Below the pieces are notes generated by a model, which was given only the letters and a program-made list of their open reading frames with translations, did no database searches and had not been told where the DNA came from. From JAXDJJ01 sp034665745 (GTDB taxonomy: Bacteria > Actinomycetota > CADDZG01 > WHSQ01), in contig JAXDJJ010000039.1 of assembly GCA_034665745.1 (NCBI GenBank), positions 1 to 41,337 on the forward strand: a stretch of DNA of 41,337 nt, given 5' to 3'. Positions within the stretch are counted from its first letter, which is position 1, and the number at the start of each line of letters is the position of its first letter. Positions 8,078-15,548 of the stretch are shown here, piece after piece. Made by a program: the position numbers and the translations under genes.

Positions 8078-9544
8078 CTAGAAGTCGCTCACGAACGACT
8101 TGATCGTGTGCCACTTCCGATCGGAGCATCTGGCCTCGTTCACGTGGACCTGATTCGCTCCAAAATGGTCCTCGGGCGAGAAGTTGAGCACAGGCCCGAT
8201 CCCGTTCTCCTCGTTGCGCATGCGCTCGACCGTGTACACGAATTTCTCTCGAGTGAGATCGGCACCAGTGGCTTTGAACATGTCCCACAAGGTCTTGCCG
8301 CCAGACCACGACAGCCACATGAAGTCGTCGGGGGTCTTCTGCGGGTAGAACTTGGCCGACGCTTTCCGGAAGTCGGGATCGAATTTCTGCGAGTCGATGT
8401 AGGCCGGGAATGGCGAGAAGAATTTGGCTCCGTCCATCGAGTTGCCGCCTCCACAGCCGACCGTTGCAACGGTGTCGAACGTCATCGAGATCCCGACCCC
8501 GATCCATTGGGGTTCGAACTGTTGACTGTTCGCTTGCTGGAGTACCTGAAGGAACCAGACGGGGGAGGTGAGAACGAAGACGTTGTCTAGACCGGCGGTT
8601 TTCATCTCCTGAACGACGGATCGTGCGTCGGTCGTTCCGGCGCCCTTCGAGACGCGTCTTTCGTAGACGATCTGAGCCCCTTGCTTCGCCATCCCATCGG
8701 TGAAGCCTTGGCGGGCATCTTCGAAGTTGGGGGTGTCGAAGGTGAGCATGCCGTTCTTCTCGGTCTTTCCTCCGAGATCGGAGACTAGGAAGTCCGCCAG
8801 CAGGGGACCCTGGTCGTTATAGGTCATCGACGTAGCGAAGTAGTTGGACAGCTGGTTGACGACAAGCTCGGTAACTCCGGCCGAGATGTAGGGGACACCA
8901 ACCGAAGCTGCGTAACGCGCACACGCCTGGATCTGGTCCGTGCCGGCCGCTCCAGAGAGGAGGAACACGTGGTCCTTCTCGACCATCTCTTTGCACACGG
9001 CCACCGCCGTCGAGGGGTTGTACTGGTCGTTCTTGAGCACGACCTCGACCTTGCGACCGAAGAGGGATTGACCGAGGTCCTCCATCCATTTGAAGTAGAG
9101 GTCCTTGCCCTTGTCCACGGAGTCGGAGGGCACCGGAGCGGCTCCGGTGAGGGGGGCGTGGATACCGATCTTGATGACGTCGTCGGTTACTCCGGTCGTG
9201 TCGCCTCCGGAAGACGGAGGCGGCTCGTTGCCGGTGTCATTACCGGGGTCTGTTGTCCCCGGGTCCGTCGTCCCGCCGCCGGTGGTCGTAGTCCCGCCGC
9301 CGGTGGTCGTCGTCCCGGTGGTCCCAGTGTCGGTGCCGATGCCTCCAGCGAGATCGGTCGATCCCCCTGCAACCTCTTCAAGGGTCCCAAGGACCTCTCC
9401 GGTCGCTGAGTCCACTACCTGACCCTGCGCGTTGAGTTCGGTGCCCGGCGGCAGAGCAACTCCCGGCTTCTGGCCGCACGCAACGGCAAGGAGAAGGAAA
9501 AGTCCTACGAGAACGGTTGCGAGGGGGCGCTTGGTCTGGCTCAC
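8078..9544 (-). CDS. livK: Branched-chain amino-acid ABC transporter substrate-binding lipoprotein
   Basis: The product is 488 aa from the GTG at 9544, which has AAGGGAT about nine bases upstream. The N-terminus is a lipoprotein signal: MSQTKRPLATVLVGLFLLLAVAC with lipobox A-V-A-C (Cys about residue 23). A long Gly/Thr/Pro linker (about residues 55-120) follows and then a periplasmic-binding-protein type I domain starting IKIGIHAPLTGAAP, with FLLSGAAGTDQIQACARYA and VPYISAGVTELVV. It is the receptor for the importer encoded downstream; the exact ligand could be an amino acid, amide or short organic acid. It is longer than E. coli LivK (~370 aa) because of the linker. A run-on frame upstream to 9790 is antisense-like shadow and was ignored. 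Confidence 0.9.
   Translation of the reverse strand: MSQTKRPLATVLVGLFLLLAVACGQKPGVALPPGTELNAQGQVVDSATGEVLGTLEEVAGGSTDLAGGIGTDTGTTGTTTTGGGTTTTGGGTTDPGTTDPGNDTGNEPPPSSGGDTTGVTDDVIKIGIHAPLTGAAPVPSDSVDKGKDLYFKWMEDLGQSLFGRKVEVVLKNDQYNPSTAVAVCKEMVEKDHVFLLSGAAGTDQIQACARYAASVGVPYISAGVTELVVNQLSNYFATSMTYNDQGPLLADFLVSDLGGKTEKNGMLTFDTPNFEDARQGFTDGMAKQGAQIVYERRVSKGAGTTDARSVVQEMKTAGLDNVFVLTSPVWFLQVLQQANSQQFEPQWIGVGISMTFDTVATVGCGGGNSMDGAKFFSPFPAYIDSQKFDPDFRKASAKFYPQKTPDDFMWLSWSGGKTLWDMFKATGADLTREKFVYTVERMRNEENGIGPVLNFSPEDHFGANQVHVNEARCSDRKWHTIKSFVSDF
9262..9335 (-). repeat. Tandem repeat encoding the Gly/Thr linker of LivK
   Basis: Two near-identical 20-base units begin at 9270 and 9291 (period 21) on the plus strand and are flanked by weaker copies. 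On the coding strand they give alternating GG and TTTT blocks of the linker between lipid anchor and ligand-binding domain. Such repeats vary in length by slippage. Confidence 0.7.
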
Positions 9545-9549
9545 TTCGG

Positions 9550-10860
9550 CTATCCCTTTCTGAAGAACGGCAGTTTCTTGAATGGCGCCGCGATGGTTCG
9601 GCCGACCCCGGCGAATGTGCTGCCGATGCCGGAGGAACCGGTTGTTGTCTCTGCCGCGACGCCACGTCGGTCGGCATTGAGGGCATGGATCTTTGCAAGG
9701 ACGCCGTTCGGCCTGATCCCGGTGGTCGACTCGACAACGACCTGACGAACCATCGCGAACGCGATGAGCCCGGCTAGAAGCGCGAGCCATACGTACCCAG
9801 GCGTTCCAGAGGGCTGAAGAGGAGCGCTTGCGAGCCCCTCGGAGCCGGGGGCCGCGCTGGGTGATGCGCCGGGATCGGGAACCCCAGTAGTCGTGCCGGT
9901 ACCGGTGTCGGTGCCCACCCCGAAGTCGGTCGTTCCAGTCCCGAAGTCAGTGGTACCGCCGGTCGTTGTAGTGACGCCCGTTCCTGGATCGGTCGGCGTG
10001 GTTCCTGGACCGAAGCCTTCGGCCTCACCTGGCTCGTAGACCAGCTCGGTCTGGATGCCTTTCTCTACCTTGGGCCCGGCGAACACAACGCGCCATGAAT
10101 CTTGCGGGCCGGTGTCGGCGGCGTTGGGCTTGGCGCCGACCAACATGATGCTGGTCGAGAAGCTGAATTCCTGCGCCCACTGCTGGGCGAACGGGGTCAG
10201 GTCGAAGGTCCAGACGTGGTCAATGCCATCCGTGTCACCTTCATCAACGGCCTTGATCTCTTTGCGTTCGGCGACCGGGTCGGTGCCCGAGCACTGATAT
10301 CTCGGCACCTCGACATACTCCGCCGCCTCAACATCTCCGAAGATGTCCGGCAGCAAGCACGCTTGGACCTTCTTGCCGTCGATGTTGACGGGGTCGGTTT
10401 GCTCAACATGATCACCGGGAGCCGTCGGGTTGCCGGGGGTGCACTGTCCGTCACCGTTCCCGTCATAGCAGCCGGTTTCCGCCTCGAGGAGAGTCACTTC
10501 GAACTTCGAGACGGTCGAGCCGGGGGTCAGATACGAGAGGTCGAACCCAAGAGCCGAGAGCATCTCGGGTTGGTCGTATTCGCCGCCGACGATCTCGACT
10601 GGGAACTTCCCCTCGGCGCACGTACCGGGAGCGGAGCCCAGCGAGCCTGGGGCTGAAGGACAGAAGGGGCTCGAGGTGCCAACAACGATCACGTTGCCGC
10701 CGATGTTCTGCTCTTCCTGGTGAGCCTGCTTCCACCACCACGACAGGTTCAACAGGGCAGGTTCTGCGCGCTGCTCGGCTGCCCCGGCCGCTACCGGCAT
10801 CAAGGTCAAGAGAGAGATGAGACCTATCGAAAGGAATAAGCCAAGCCGCCGCTCAGTCAT
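9550..10860 (-). CDS. Secreted, C-terminally membrane-anchored protein at head of liv operon
   Basis: This is a 436-aa protein I do not recognise. It has an N-terminal signal peptide (MTERRLGLFLSIGLISLLTL, cleavage near AGA-AEQ), a ~230-residue extracellular domain with several cysteines and an acidic DGNGDGQC loop that resembles a calcium-binding turn, a Gly/Thr/Asp-rich low-complexity linker (about residues 270-340), one membrane helix (GYVWLALLAGLIAFAMV) and a ~65-residue basic cytoplasmic tail ending FKKLPFFRKG. The ATG at 10860 is preferred over a GTG four codons upstream because GGTGGATC lies at suitable distance. Five bases separate it from livK and both carry similar Gly/Thr linkers, so a role at the cell surface with the transporter is a reasonable inference. 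Confidence 0.72.
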   Translation of the reverse strand: MTERRLGLFLSIGLISLLTLMPVAAGAAEQRAEPALLNLSWWWKQAHQEEQNIGGNVIVVGTSSPFCPSAPGSLGSAPGTCAEGKFPVEIVGGEYDQPEMLSALGFDLSYLTPGSTVSKFEVTLLEAETGCYDGNGDGQCTPGNPTAPGDHVEQTDPVNIDGKKVQACLLPDIFGDVEAAEYVEVPRYQCSGTDPVAERKEIKAVDEGDTDGIDHVWTFDLTPFAQQWAQEFSFSTSIMLVGAKPNAADTGPQDSWRVVFAGPKVEKGIQTELVYEPGEAEGFGPGTTPTDPGTGVTTTTGGTTDFGTGTTDFGVGTDTGTGTTTGVPDPGASPSAAPGSEGLASAPLQPSGTPGYVWLALLAGLIAFAMVRQVVVESTTGIRPNGVLAKIHALNADRRGVAAETTTGSSGIGSTFAGVGRTIAAPFKKLPFFRKG

Positions 10861-10973
10861 CTTGTGATCCACCCCCCAGAGGGATCGAAGGTATGCCCTG
10901 AAACTTGCTGGTTACAGGGGCGAGAGGTTATCACTTCCACTTTCTTACTTTCGATTTGCTACGCTGGTCCTCT

Positions 10974-11507
10974 ATGAAGCGATTTAGGGCTATGTGGCAG
11001 TCCCTCTGGGGCGACGCCGACAGGCGTGTCCGGCTTGGCCGGTTCCTCGGACTCACGTTCATCGCGGTCGGCTTCGTCGTCTTCTACTTCGCGTGGGACG
11101 GTGCCGCCAGCATCAACTTCGCGCAGGGCCAGATCCCGTATCTCCTGTCGGGCGGATTCCTTGGGCTCGGCTTGGTGATCACAGGTGCGACGTTGTTGTT
11201 CCTCAGCACGATCCGTTCGGAGCGGCAGCTGATGACAGACCGCTACGACGAGATGGTCCGCTTGCTTAGCCGCAACCTGTCGCGCTTGCAGTTCTCTTCG
11301 AACGGTCATTCCGCGGCGAGCAAGGGACAGGTGGTCGCGGGTGCGACGACCTATCACCGCGCCGAGTGCAAGATCCTCGAAGGAAAAGATGGACTCACAA
11401 CGGTCACGGTCGAACAGGCTGTGGCAGAGGGACTCGATAGGTGCAGGGTCTGTAACCCACCCGAGCCCGACAGAGAAGCGGAAGTAGAGACCGTCTCCTC
11501 TAACTGA
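10974..11507 (+). CDS. Two-helix membrane protein with C-terminal zinc-site-like motif
   Basis: The product is 177 aa. Two membrane helices (FLGLTFIAVGFVVFYFAW and LLSGGFLGLGLVITGATLLFL) are followed by a coiled-coil-like segment (ERQLMTDRYDEMVRLLSRNLSRLQ). The C-terminus holds TTYHRAECKIL (about residues 131-141) and DRCRVCNPP (about 162-170), giving H-x3-C ... C-x2-C. This pattern, with an intervening A-x-A-x-GL helix, resembles the Ada-type metal-binding module found at the ends of diverse bacterial proteins; zinc binding is inference. The ATG at 10974 is used because the family-like start MKRFRAMW follows. It is divergent from the liv operon and its 3' end overlaps the DUF1015 gene by 8 bases. 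Confidence 0.7.
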   Translation: MKRFRAMWQSLWGDADRRVRLGRFLGLTFIAVGFVVFYFAWDGAASINFAQGQIPYLLSGGFLGLGLVITGATLLFLSTIRSERQLMTDRYDEMVRLLSRNLSRLQFSSNGHSAASKGQVVAGATTYHRAECKILEGKDGLTTVTVEQAVAEGLDRCRVCNPPEPDREAEVETVSSN

Positions 11508-12717
11508 GCGAGTGAAAGACAAGGCCGGTAACGGCCTTGGGCCAGAAGTAACTCGCCTTCTGCGGCATCCGTTCCCCAGACCCCGCGACGTCAACGATCG
11601 CGGCTGCAGACATCGCACGTAACAGCACGCCGGCGGTCCATCCATCAGCGACGAGTTTCCGGATGTGCTCGTCATCTTTGGAGAACACGAGCTCGGGTTC
11701 GTCAGCGAAGAGTTTCGGGAACACGACTTGATGCAACGCAACAACATCGAGAGCGCGCCAGGCAGGATGTCGATCTCCGACGGCTTCGACGACTTGATCA
11801 TCGGAGACCTCGACCAAGAGATCCCCGTCCTTCGTGACGAACACCAGTGGGTGATCGGACCTCGATGCGCGCAAAACCTCCTCGTGCGACGCGGTGACGG
11901 GGGTCGCTCCGAATCCATCCTCGAGGTGACGCGCTGGATCGTCGAGGTCCCCGCGTGCAGCGCGGTTGTACGGCAATACGACGAGACCTTCTGAATCGGC
12001 ATCGACGCAGAAACACATGATCGAACCGTGATCGCCCGGCTCGCCATCGCGTTCCTGATGGAAAGCGAGAGCGGTTTCGTAACGGTGATGGCCGTCGGCG
12101 ATGACCAGCGGGCCGGGACGCAAGGCATCTCGGATCATGGTGATCTCGGCGGGTGCCCTGATGACCCACAGCCGATGCAGGATCCCCTGGTCGTCGGCGA
12201 CACGCGCGTCGGTCGGACGGTTGCCAAGGGCATCGAGGAACGGGGCGAGTCCACCGTCGCCGCGATAGATGGCGAAGATCGGAGAGACGTTCACCGGCAA
12301 TGCGTTCATCAACGCAAGACGATCGGCTTTCGGTCCAGCCATCGTTTGTTCGTGCGGGAGGACGCCGGAGTCGTTGCCGAAAGGTTCTAGCTCGAGGGCA
12401 CCGATGACGCCCGCCACCCGGCGACGCGTTCCATCCGGGCCTTTGAAGTCTTGGCGATAGACGTACAGGCTTTCTGTCGTGTCCTGTTCCAACACGCCCT
12501 GCGCCATCCACTCCTGGAACGTCGCCGCTACGTTCCTATACTTCTCGCCCCCGCCCTCGGCACGAGCGAGCTCGAGGCGGACCGCGTTGTTGGGATGGCG
12601 CTCGTGCAGCCGGTCTTGCTCTTCCGGGGATATGACGTCGTAGGGCGGACAGGTGAGGTCTTTCAGGTCCGCAGAGGAGGAGTAACGGATGCCCTTGAAG
12701 GGCTTGAGCTCCGGCAT
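11500..12717 (-). CDS. DUF1015 family protein
   Basis: The product is 405 aa, the usual length of this family. Recognisable blocks are PFKGIRYSS near the N-terminus, LTCPPYDVISPEEQ, NAVRLELAR, LYVYRQ, VLPHEQTMAGPKADRL and the hallmark IADGHHRYETAL around residue 225, followed by the C-terminal VFPKLFADEP. Members are widespread in bacteria and some archaea; they are often called SerK-like or HTH-containing, but biochemical roles differ. An archaeal relative acts as a free-serine kinase, which is not enough to assign this one. The start is the ATG at 12717, nine bases from the divergent HAD start. Confidence 0.88.
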   Translation of the reverse strand: MPELKPFKGIRYSSSADLKDLTCPPYDVISPEEQDRLHERHPNNAVRLELARAEGGGEKYRNVAATFQEWMAQGVLEQDTTESLYVYRQDFKGPDGTRRRVAGVIGALELEPFGNDSGVLPHEQTMAGPKADRLALMNALPVNVSPIFAIYRGDGGLAPFLDALGNRPTDARVADDQGILHRLWVIRAPAEITMIRDALRPGPLVIADGHHRYETALAFHQERDGEPGDHGSIMCFCVDADSEGLVVLPYNRAARGDLDDPARHLEDGFGATPVTASHEEVLRASRSDHPLVFVTKDGDLLVEVSDDQVVEAVGDRHPAWRALDVVALHQVVFPKLFADEPELVFSKDDEHIRKLVADGWTAGVLLRAMSAAAIVDVAGSGERMPQKASYFWPKAVTGLVFHSLS

Positions 12718-12726
12718 CGGGTGGCG

Positions 12727-13506
12727 ATGATAAGCCCGGCGTTCGACGGACTTGTCTGCGACCTCGACGGAGTCGTCTATAGGGGTGACCATGCCGTCCC
12801 TGGAGCCGTAGATGCGATAACCGCACTTCGCACCCGCGGTGTCAGGGTTCTGTTCTGCACGAACAACTCTCGGTCGACGGTCGACCAGTACGTAGGCAAG
12901 CTCACCGGGCTTGGCCTCGATGCCACGAACGACGACGTCCTGACTTCGGCGACGGTAACGGCCGAGGTACTTCAGGAACGGGGGTTCCCAGGGAAGACGG
13001 CGATCGTGGTCGGTGGTGAGGGGATCCGCGAAGCTCTTGGCGATGTCTGCATCAGCGTGAAGGACGATCCGGCGGTCACGGTTGCGGACCTGGTTGTTGT
13101 CGGGTGGGACCCAGACTTCACTTATGAAGCCATGAAGCGGGCATCGATCGCCGTACGACGGGGCGCGACCTTGATCGCGACGAACAACGATGCCTCGTTC
13201 CCAGCCGCGGACGCGTTATGGCCGGGGGCTGGAGCGATCCTTGCTTCGATCGAGGTCGCCAGTGGAGCCAGGGCCGAGATCATGGGTAAGCCGTTCGCTC
13301 CGATGATGGAGGTCGCCGCGCGCCGGCTCATGGGAGCGACCAAGATCGCTGTAGTGGGCGATCGGCCCGATACGGATCTCGCCGGAGGAAGGGCTCGTGG
13401 GTGGGCGACGATCCTGGTGCTCTCGGGCGTCACCACCGCCGAGGACGCGAAGAGGTTGGATCCTCAGCCCGACATGGTGCTTGACTCGATCGCGGAGCTT
13501 GTCTGA
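12727..13506 (+). CDS. HAD-superfamily hydrolase, NagD/4-nitrophenylphosphatase type
   Basis: The product is 259 aa. HAD motif I is CDLDGVVY (nucleophile Asp12 and acid Asp14), motif II is FCTNNS, the motif III lysine lies in IMGKP, and motif IV is VGDRPDTDLAGG. The C2-type cap between motifs II and III marks the NagD/PNPase/phosphoglycolate phosphatase-like branch. The likely reaction is dephosphorylation of a small phosphorylated metabolite in the cytoplasm; the substrate is unknown. In M. tuberculosis Rv1692, a glycerol-3-phosphate phosphatase, occupies the matching place upstream of tlyA, so this role is a candidate. The in-frame GTG at 12721 is an alternative start. Confidence 0.88.
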   Translation: MISPAFDGLVCDLDGVVYRGDHAVPGAVDAITALRTRGVRVLFCTNNSRSTVDQYVGKLTGLGLDATNDDVLTSATVTAEVLQERGFPGKTAIVVGGEGIREALGDVCISVKDDPAVTVADLVVVGWDPDFTYEAMKRASIAVRRGATLIATNNDASFPAADALWPGAGAILASIEVASGARAEIMGKPFAPMMEVAARRLMGATKIAVVGDRPDTDLAGGRARGWATILVLSGVTTAEDAKRLDPQPDMVLDSIAELV

Positions 13507-13507
13507 G

Positions 13508-14278
13508 TCAGTAGCGCGCTCGGGCCCACGCATCCGGTGGTGCCTGCGGTCGTCGTCCCAGTAGATAGATGCCGACCAAACCGAACACGAACCCGCCGAC
13601 GTGTGCCATCCACGCGATCCCACTGGGGCCGGCGAGCTCTTGCGCACCGATCGCGAATTGATACAGGAACCACAGACCCAGGACGGCGAAGGCGGGCAGC
13701 TGGATCATGAAGAAGATGAACACCGGGACCAGCACGCGCACGCGTGCGCGCGGAAAGAGCAGTAGGTAGGCACCCATCACAGCGGCGACTGCCCCCGACG
13801 CGCCGACCGACGGAACGCACGCGCCGAACGATTCGTTCGAGCACGGAAGATCTTTCGCGGCCCAGAGCACGTGTGCCATCGCGGCGACCACACCTCCGGC
13901 GAGATAGAAGACCAGGTACTTCACCCGACCAAGGTGGTCTTCGATGTTGTTCCCGAAGACCCATAGGAAAAGCATGTTGCCGGCGATATGCAGGAAGTTG
14001 GCATGAAGGAAGGTCGAGATGAGAACGGCGACAAGGAACGAGGACAGGCCTCGGTGGGGGATCTGGACCGTGAGGTTCTGGGCCAGCTGGACCGCGTCGG
14101 GGCACCGATCTGACAATTGACACGGGATCGGGGCCTGTTCGAAGAAGAAGCGGTCGATCGCCAGCGCTCCGGCAGCGAAGGGTTCGCGGAAGAAGGCGAT
14201 GATGTTCGCCAGGATGAGCCCTACAGTTACGACGGGGAAGCGCGTAGTCGGATTCGCGTCGGAGATAGGGATCAGCAC
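13508..14278 (-). CDS. Rhomboid-family intramembrane serine protease
   Basis: The product is 256 aa with six or seven membrane helices. The catalytic dyad is visible: Ser161 in VGASGAVAAVMG (GxSG) and His226 in MAHVGGFVFG. The H-x-x-x-H/N helix HANFLHIAGNMLFLW (residues 92-106) is also present. An extended loop after helix 1 contains two cysteines (IPCQLSDRC). Rhomboids cleave membrane-spanning proteins inside the bilayer; substrates cannot be inferred. The start is a GTG with no ribosome-binding site, but TATACT lies seven bases upstream, suggesting a leaderless transcript. It is convergent with the HAD gene (one-base gap). Confidence 0.92.
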   Translation of the reverse strand: MLIPISDANPTTRFPVVTVGLILANIIAFFREPFAAGALAIDRFFFEQAPIPCQLSDRCPDAVQLAQNLTVQIPHRGLSSFLVAVLISTFLHANFLHIAGNMLFLWVFGNNIEDHLGRVKYLVFYLAGGVVAAMAHVLWAAKDLPCSNESFGACVPSVGASGAVAAVMGAYLLLFPRARVRVLVPVFIFFMIQLPAFAVLGLWFLYQFAIGAQELAGPSGIAWMAHVGGFVFGLVGIYLLGRRPQAPPDAWARARY

Positions 14279-14285
14279 CCCGGTG

Positions 14286-14291
14286 AGTATA
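14286..14291 (-). promoter_or_regulatory. Candidate -10 element for a leaderless rhomboid mRNA
   Basis: On the minus strand TATACT ends seven bases before the GTG at 14278. That is the spacing expected if transcription starts at the start codon. No Shine-Dalgarno sequence precedes the GTG, and the -35 region (TTCGTC at 17 bp) is weak. Leaderless transcripts are common in actinobacteria. Confidence 0.4.
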
Positions 14292-14302
14292 GGGAGGTCA
14301 AC

Positions 14303-14623
14303 GTGCGTGACGAAGTTCGCAGAGTGGCGTTGTTCGGCTCTGGAGTCGCAGAACTAACTCGCCACCGGGCCGAGCAGTTAGCCCGTGATCTGGTCGAGCG
14401 CAGCAAGCAGAACCGAGACGAAGTCTTGAAGCTCGTGCGCGGTGAGATCCAGAACCAGATCCAATCCCTTGGCGTTGCGACCAAACGCGACCTCGAGAGA
14501 CTCGAGCGGCGCGTCACGCGCTTGGAGGGTCAGCTCAAGGACCTGAACCAGAAGAAATCCACTACCAAGAAGACGACGGCAAAGAAGCCCGCGGCCAAGA
14601 CTTCAGCGAAGAGCGATTCATGA
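14303..14623 (+). CDS. Small coiled-coil protein with Lys/Ala-rich tail
   Basis: The product is 106 aa. Residues ~1-80 are predicted as long amphipathic helices (ELTRHRAEQLARDLVER, RDEVLKLVRGEIQNQIQSLG, KRDLERLERRVTRLEGQLKDL), reminiscent of phasin/BMFP-type coiled-coil proteins. The last ~24 residues are a histone-H1-like basic tail (KKSTTKKTTAKKPAAKT). The start is GTG with GGGAGG (14292-14297) six bases upstream; the frame is open further upstream but antisense to the rhomboid gene. Its stop overlaps the next start (ATGA). The tail could contact nucleic acid or polyphosphate; function unknown. Confidence 0.78.
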   Translation: MRDEVRRVALFGSGVAELTRHRAEQLARDLVERSKQNRDEVLKLVRGEIQNQIQSLGVATKRDLERLERRVTRLEGQLKDLNQKKSTTKKTTAKKPAAKTSAKSDS

Positions 14624-14775
14624 CGCGCTCAGAGGATGACGTCGTGCGCGACGCCGAGGTCGAGATGGACAAGGCCGAGGAGGGTGACGACCAGACCCGC
14701 CTCGAAACCCTCGAGAAGGTCCACGAGAAGCTGGAATCGGAGTTGAACGAAGGTGCCGAAACACCTCCGGCTTGA
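14620..14775 (+). CDS. 51-aa acidic conserved-position small protein
   Basis: This short reading frame has 51 codons plus stop. The product begins MTRSEDDVVRDAEVEMDKAEE and continues with a Leu-spaced helical segment (TRLETLEKVHEKLESEL), ending PPA. It is very acidic and probably forms one amphipathic helix. Support for it being real: the ATG overlaps the preceding stop (ATGA), its end overlaps the tlyA start by 23 bases, and M. tuberculosis has a ~58-aa protein (Rv1693) in the same position before tlyA. No known function. Confidence 0.65.
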   Translation: MTRSEDDVVRDAEVEMDKAEEGDDQTRLETLEKVHEKLESELNEGAETPPA

Positions 14776-15544
14776 TGCCGAGCTGGTCCGAAGAGGGATG
14801 GCTCCGTCCCGAACGGCCGCGCAGCTCGCTATCGAGGAAGGCATCGTTCTCGTTAACGGCGTCGTAGCCACTCGCGCTGCGACCATGGTCGGACCCGATG
14901 CACCGGTTGCGATCACGCGCGAGGTCCGACGCTTCGTTTCGCGCGGGGGCGACAAACTCGATGGTGCGCTCGATGCATTGCACGTGGATGTCGCGGGGCG
15001 TCGGTGGCTGGATGCCGGAGCATCGACCGGCGGATTCACAGACTGCCTCCTGCAACGAGGTGCCGAAGCTGTCATCGCGCTCGATGTCGGGTATGGGCAA
15101 CTCGACTGGGGCCTTCGGAACGACGAGCGCGTGACGGTTATGGAGCGGGTCAACGTTAGAGAGATCGAAGCCGAGCAGCTCCCGTGGCTCGCTGATGCCG
15201 TAGTCGCCGACCTCTCCTTCATCTCGCTGAGGACCGTCCTTCCATCCCTTGTACGCGCGTCCGATCCGGCTGCGGACCTGATCCTCCTGGTGAAGCCTCA
15301 GTTCGAGGTCGGGAAAGAACGGATCGGCAAAGGAGGGGTCGTTCGAGACCCTGAGCTGTGGGACGAAGCGATCAGAGATGTTGCAGCCGCGGGGGAGAGG
15401 GTGGGGCTCGGTCTTGTCGGAGTTGCCCCCTCGGAGGTCCCGGGGCCTGCAGGGAACAGGGAGTTCTTCCTGTGGCTTCGGCGGGGCGCCGCGGCATCAC
15501 CCCAGGTCATCGGAGCCGCGGTAGCTCTCGTCAGCGGAAGATAG
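14753..15544 (+). CDS. tlyA: 16S/23S rRNA 2'-O-methyltransferase TlyA
   Basis: The product is 263 aa. The N-terminal S4 RNA-binding domain is clear (RLDAELVRRGMAPSRTAAQLA ... GIVLVNG, residues ~6-45). The FtsJ/RrmJ-like SAM-dependent methyltransferase domain follows: VSRGGDKLDGALD, DAGASTGGFTDCLLQRGA (SAM loop), ALDVGYGQLDW, VADLSFISLR and LLVKPQFEVG. In mycobacteria TlyA methylates 16S C1409 and 23S C1920, the modification that allows capreomycin binding. The GTG at 14753 gives the standard MPKHLRLDAEL start. It is followed after four bases by nadK. Confidence 0.95.
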   Translation: MPKHLRLDAELVRRGMAPSRTAAQLAIEEGIVLVNGVVATRAATMVGPDAPVAITREVRRFVSRGGDKLDGALDALHVDVAGRRWLDAGASTGGFTDCLLQRGAEAVIALDVGYGQLDWGLRNDERVTVMERVNVREIEAEQLPWLADAVVADLSFISLRTVLPSLVRASDPAADLILLVKPQFEVGKERIGKGGVVRDPELWDEAIRDVAAAGERVGLGLVGVAPSEVPGPAGNREFFLWLRRGAAASPQVIGAAVALVSGR

Positions 15545-15548
15545 GCCC

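Noticed and set aside
9545..9790. Upstream extension of livK
   Set aside because: It precedes the lipoprotein signal peptide and lies over the end of the upstream gene; the GTG at 9544 has a ribosome-binding site.
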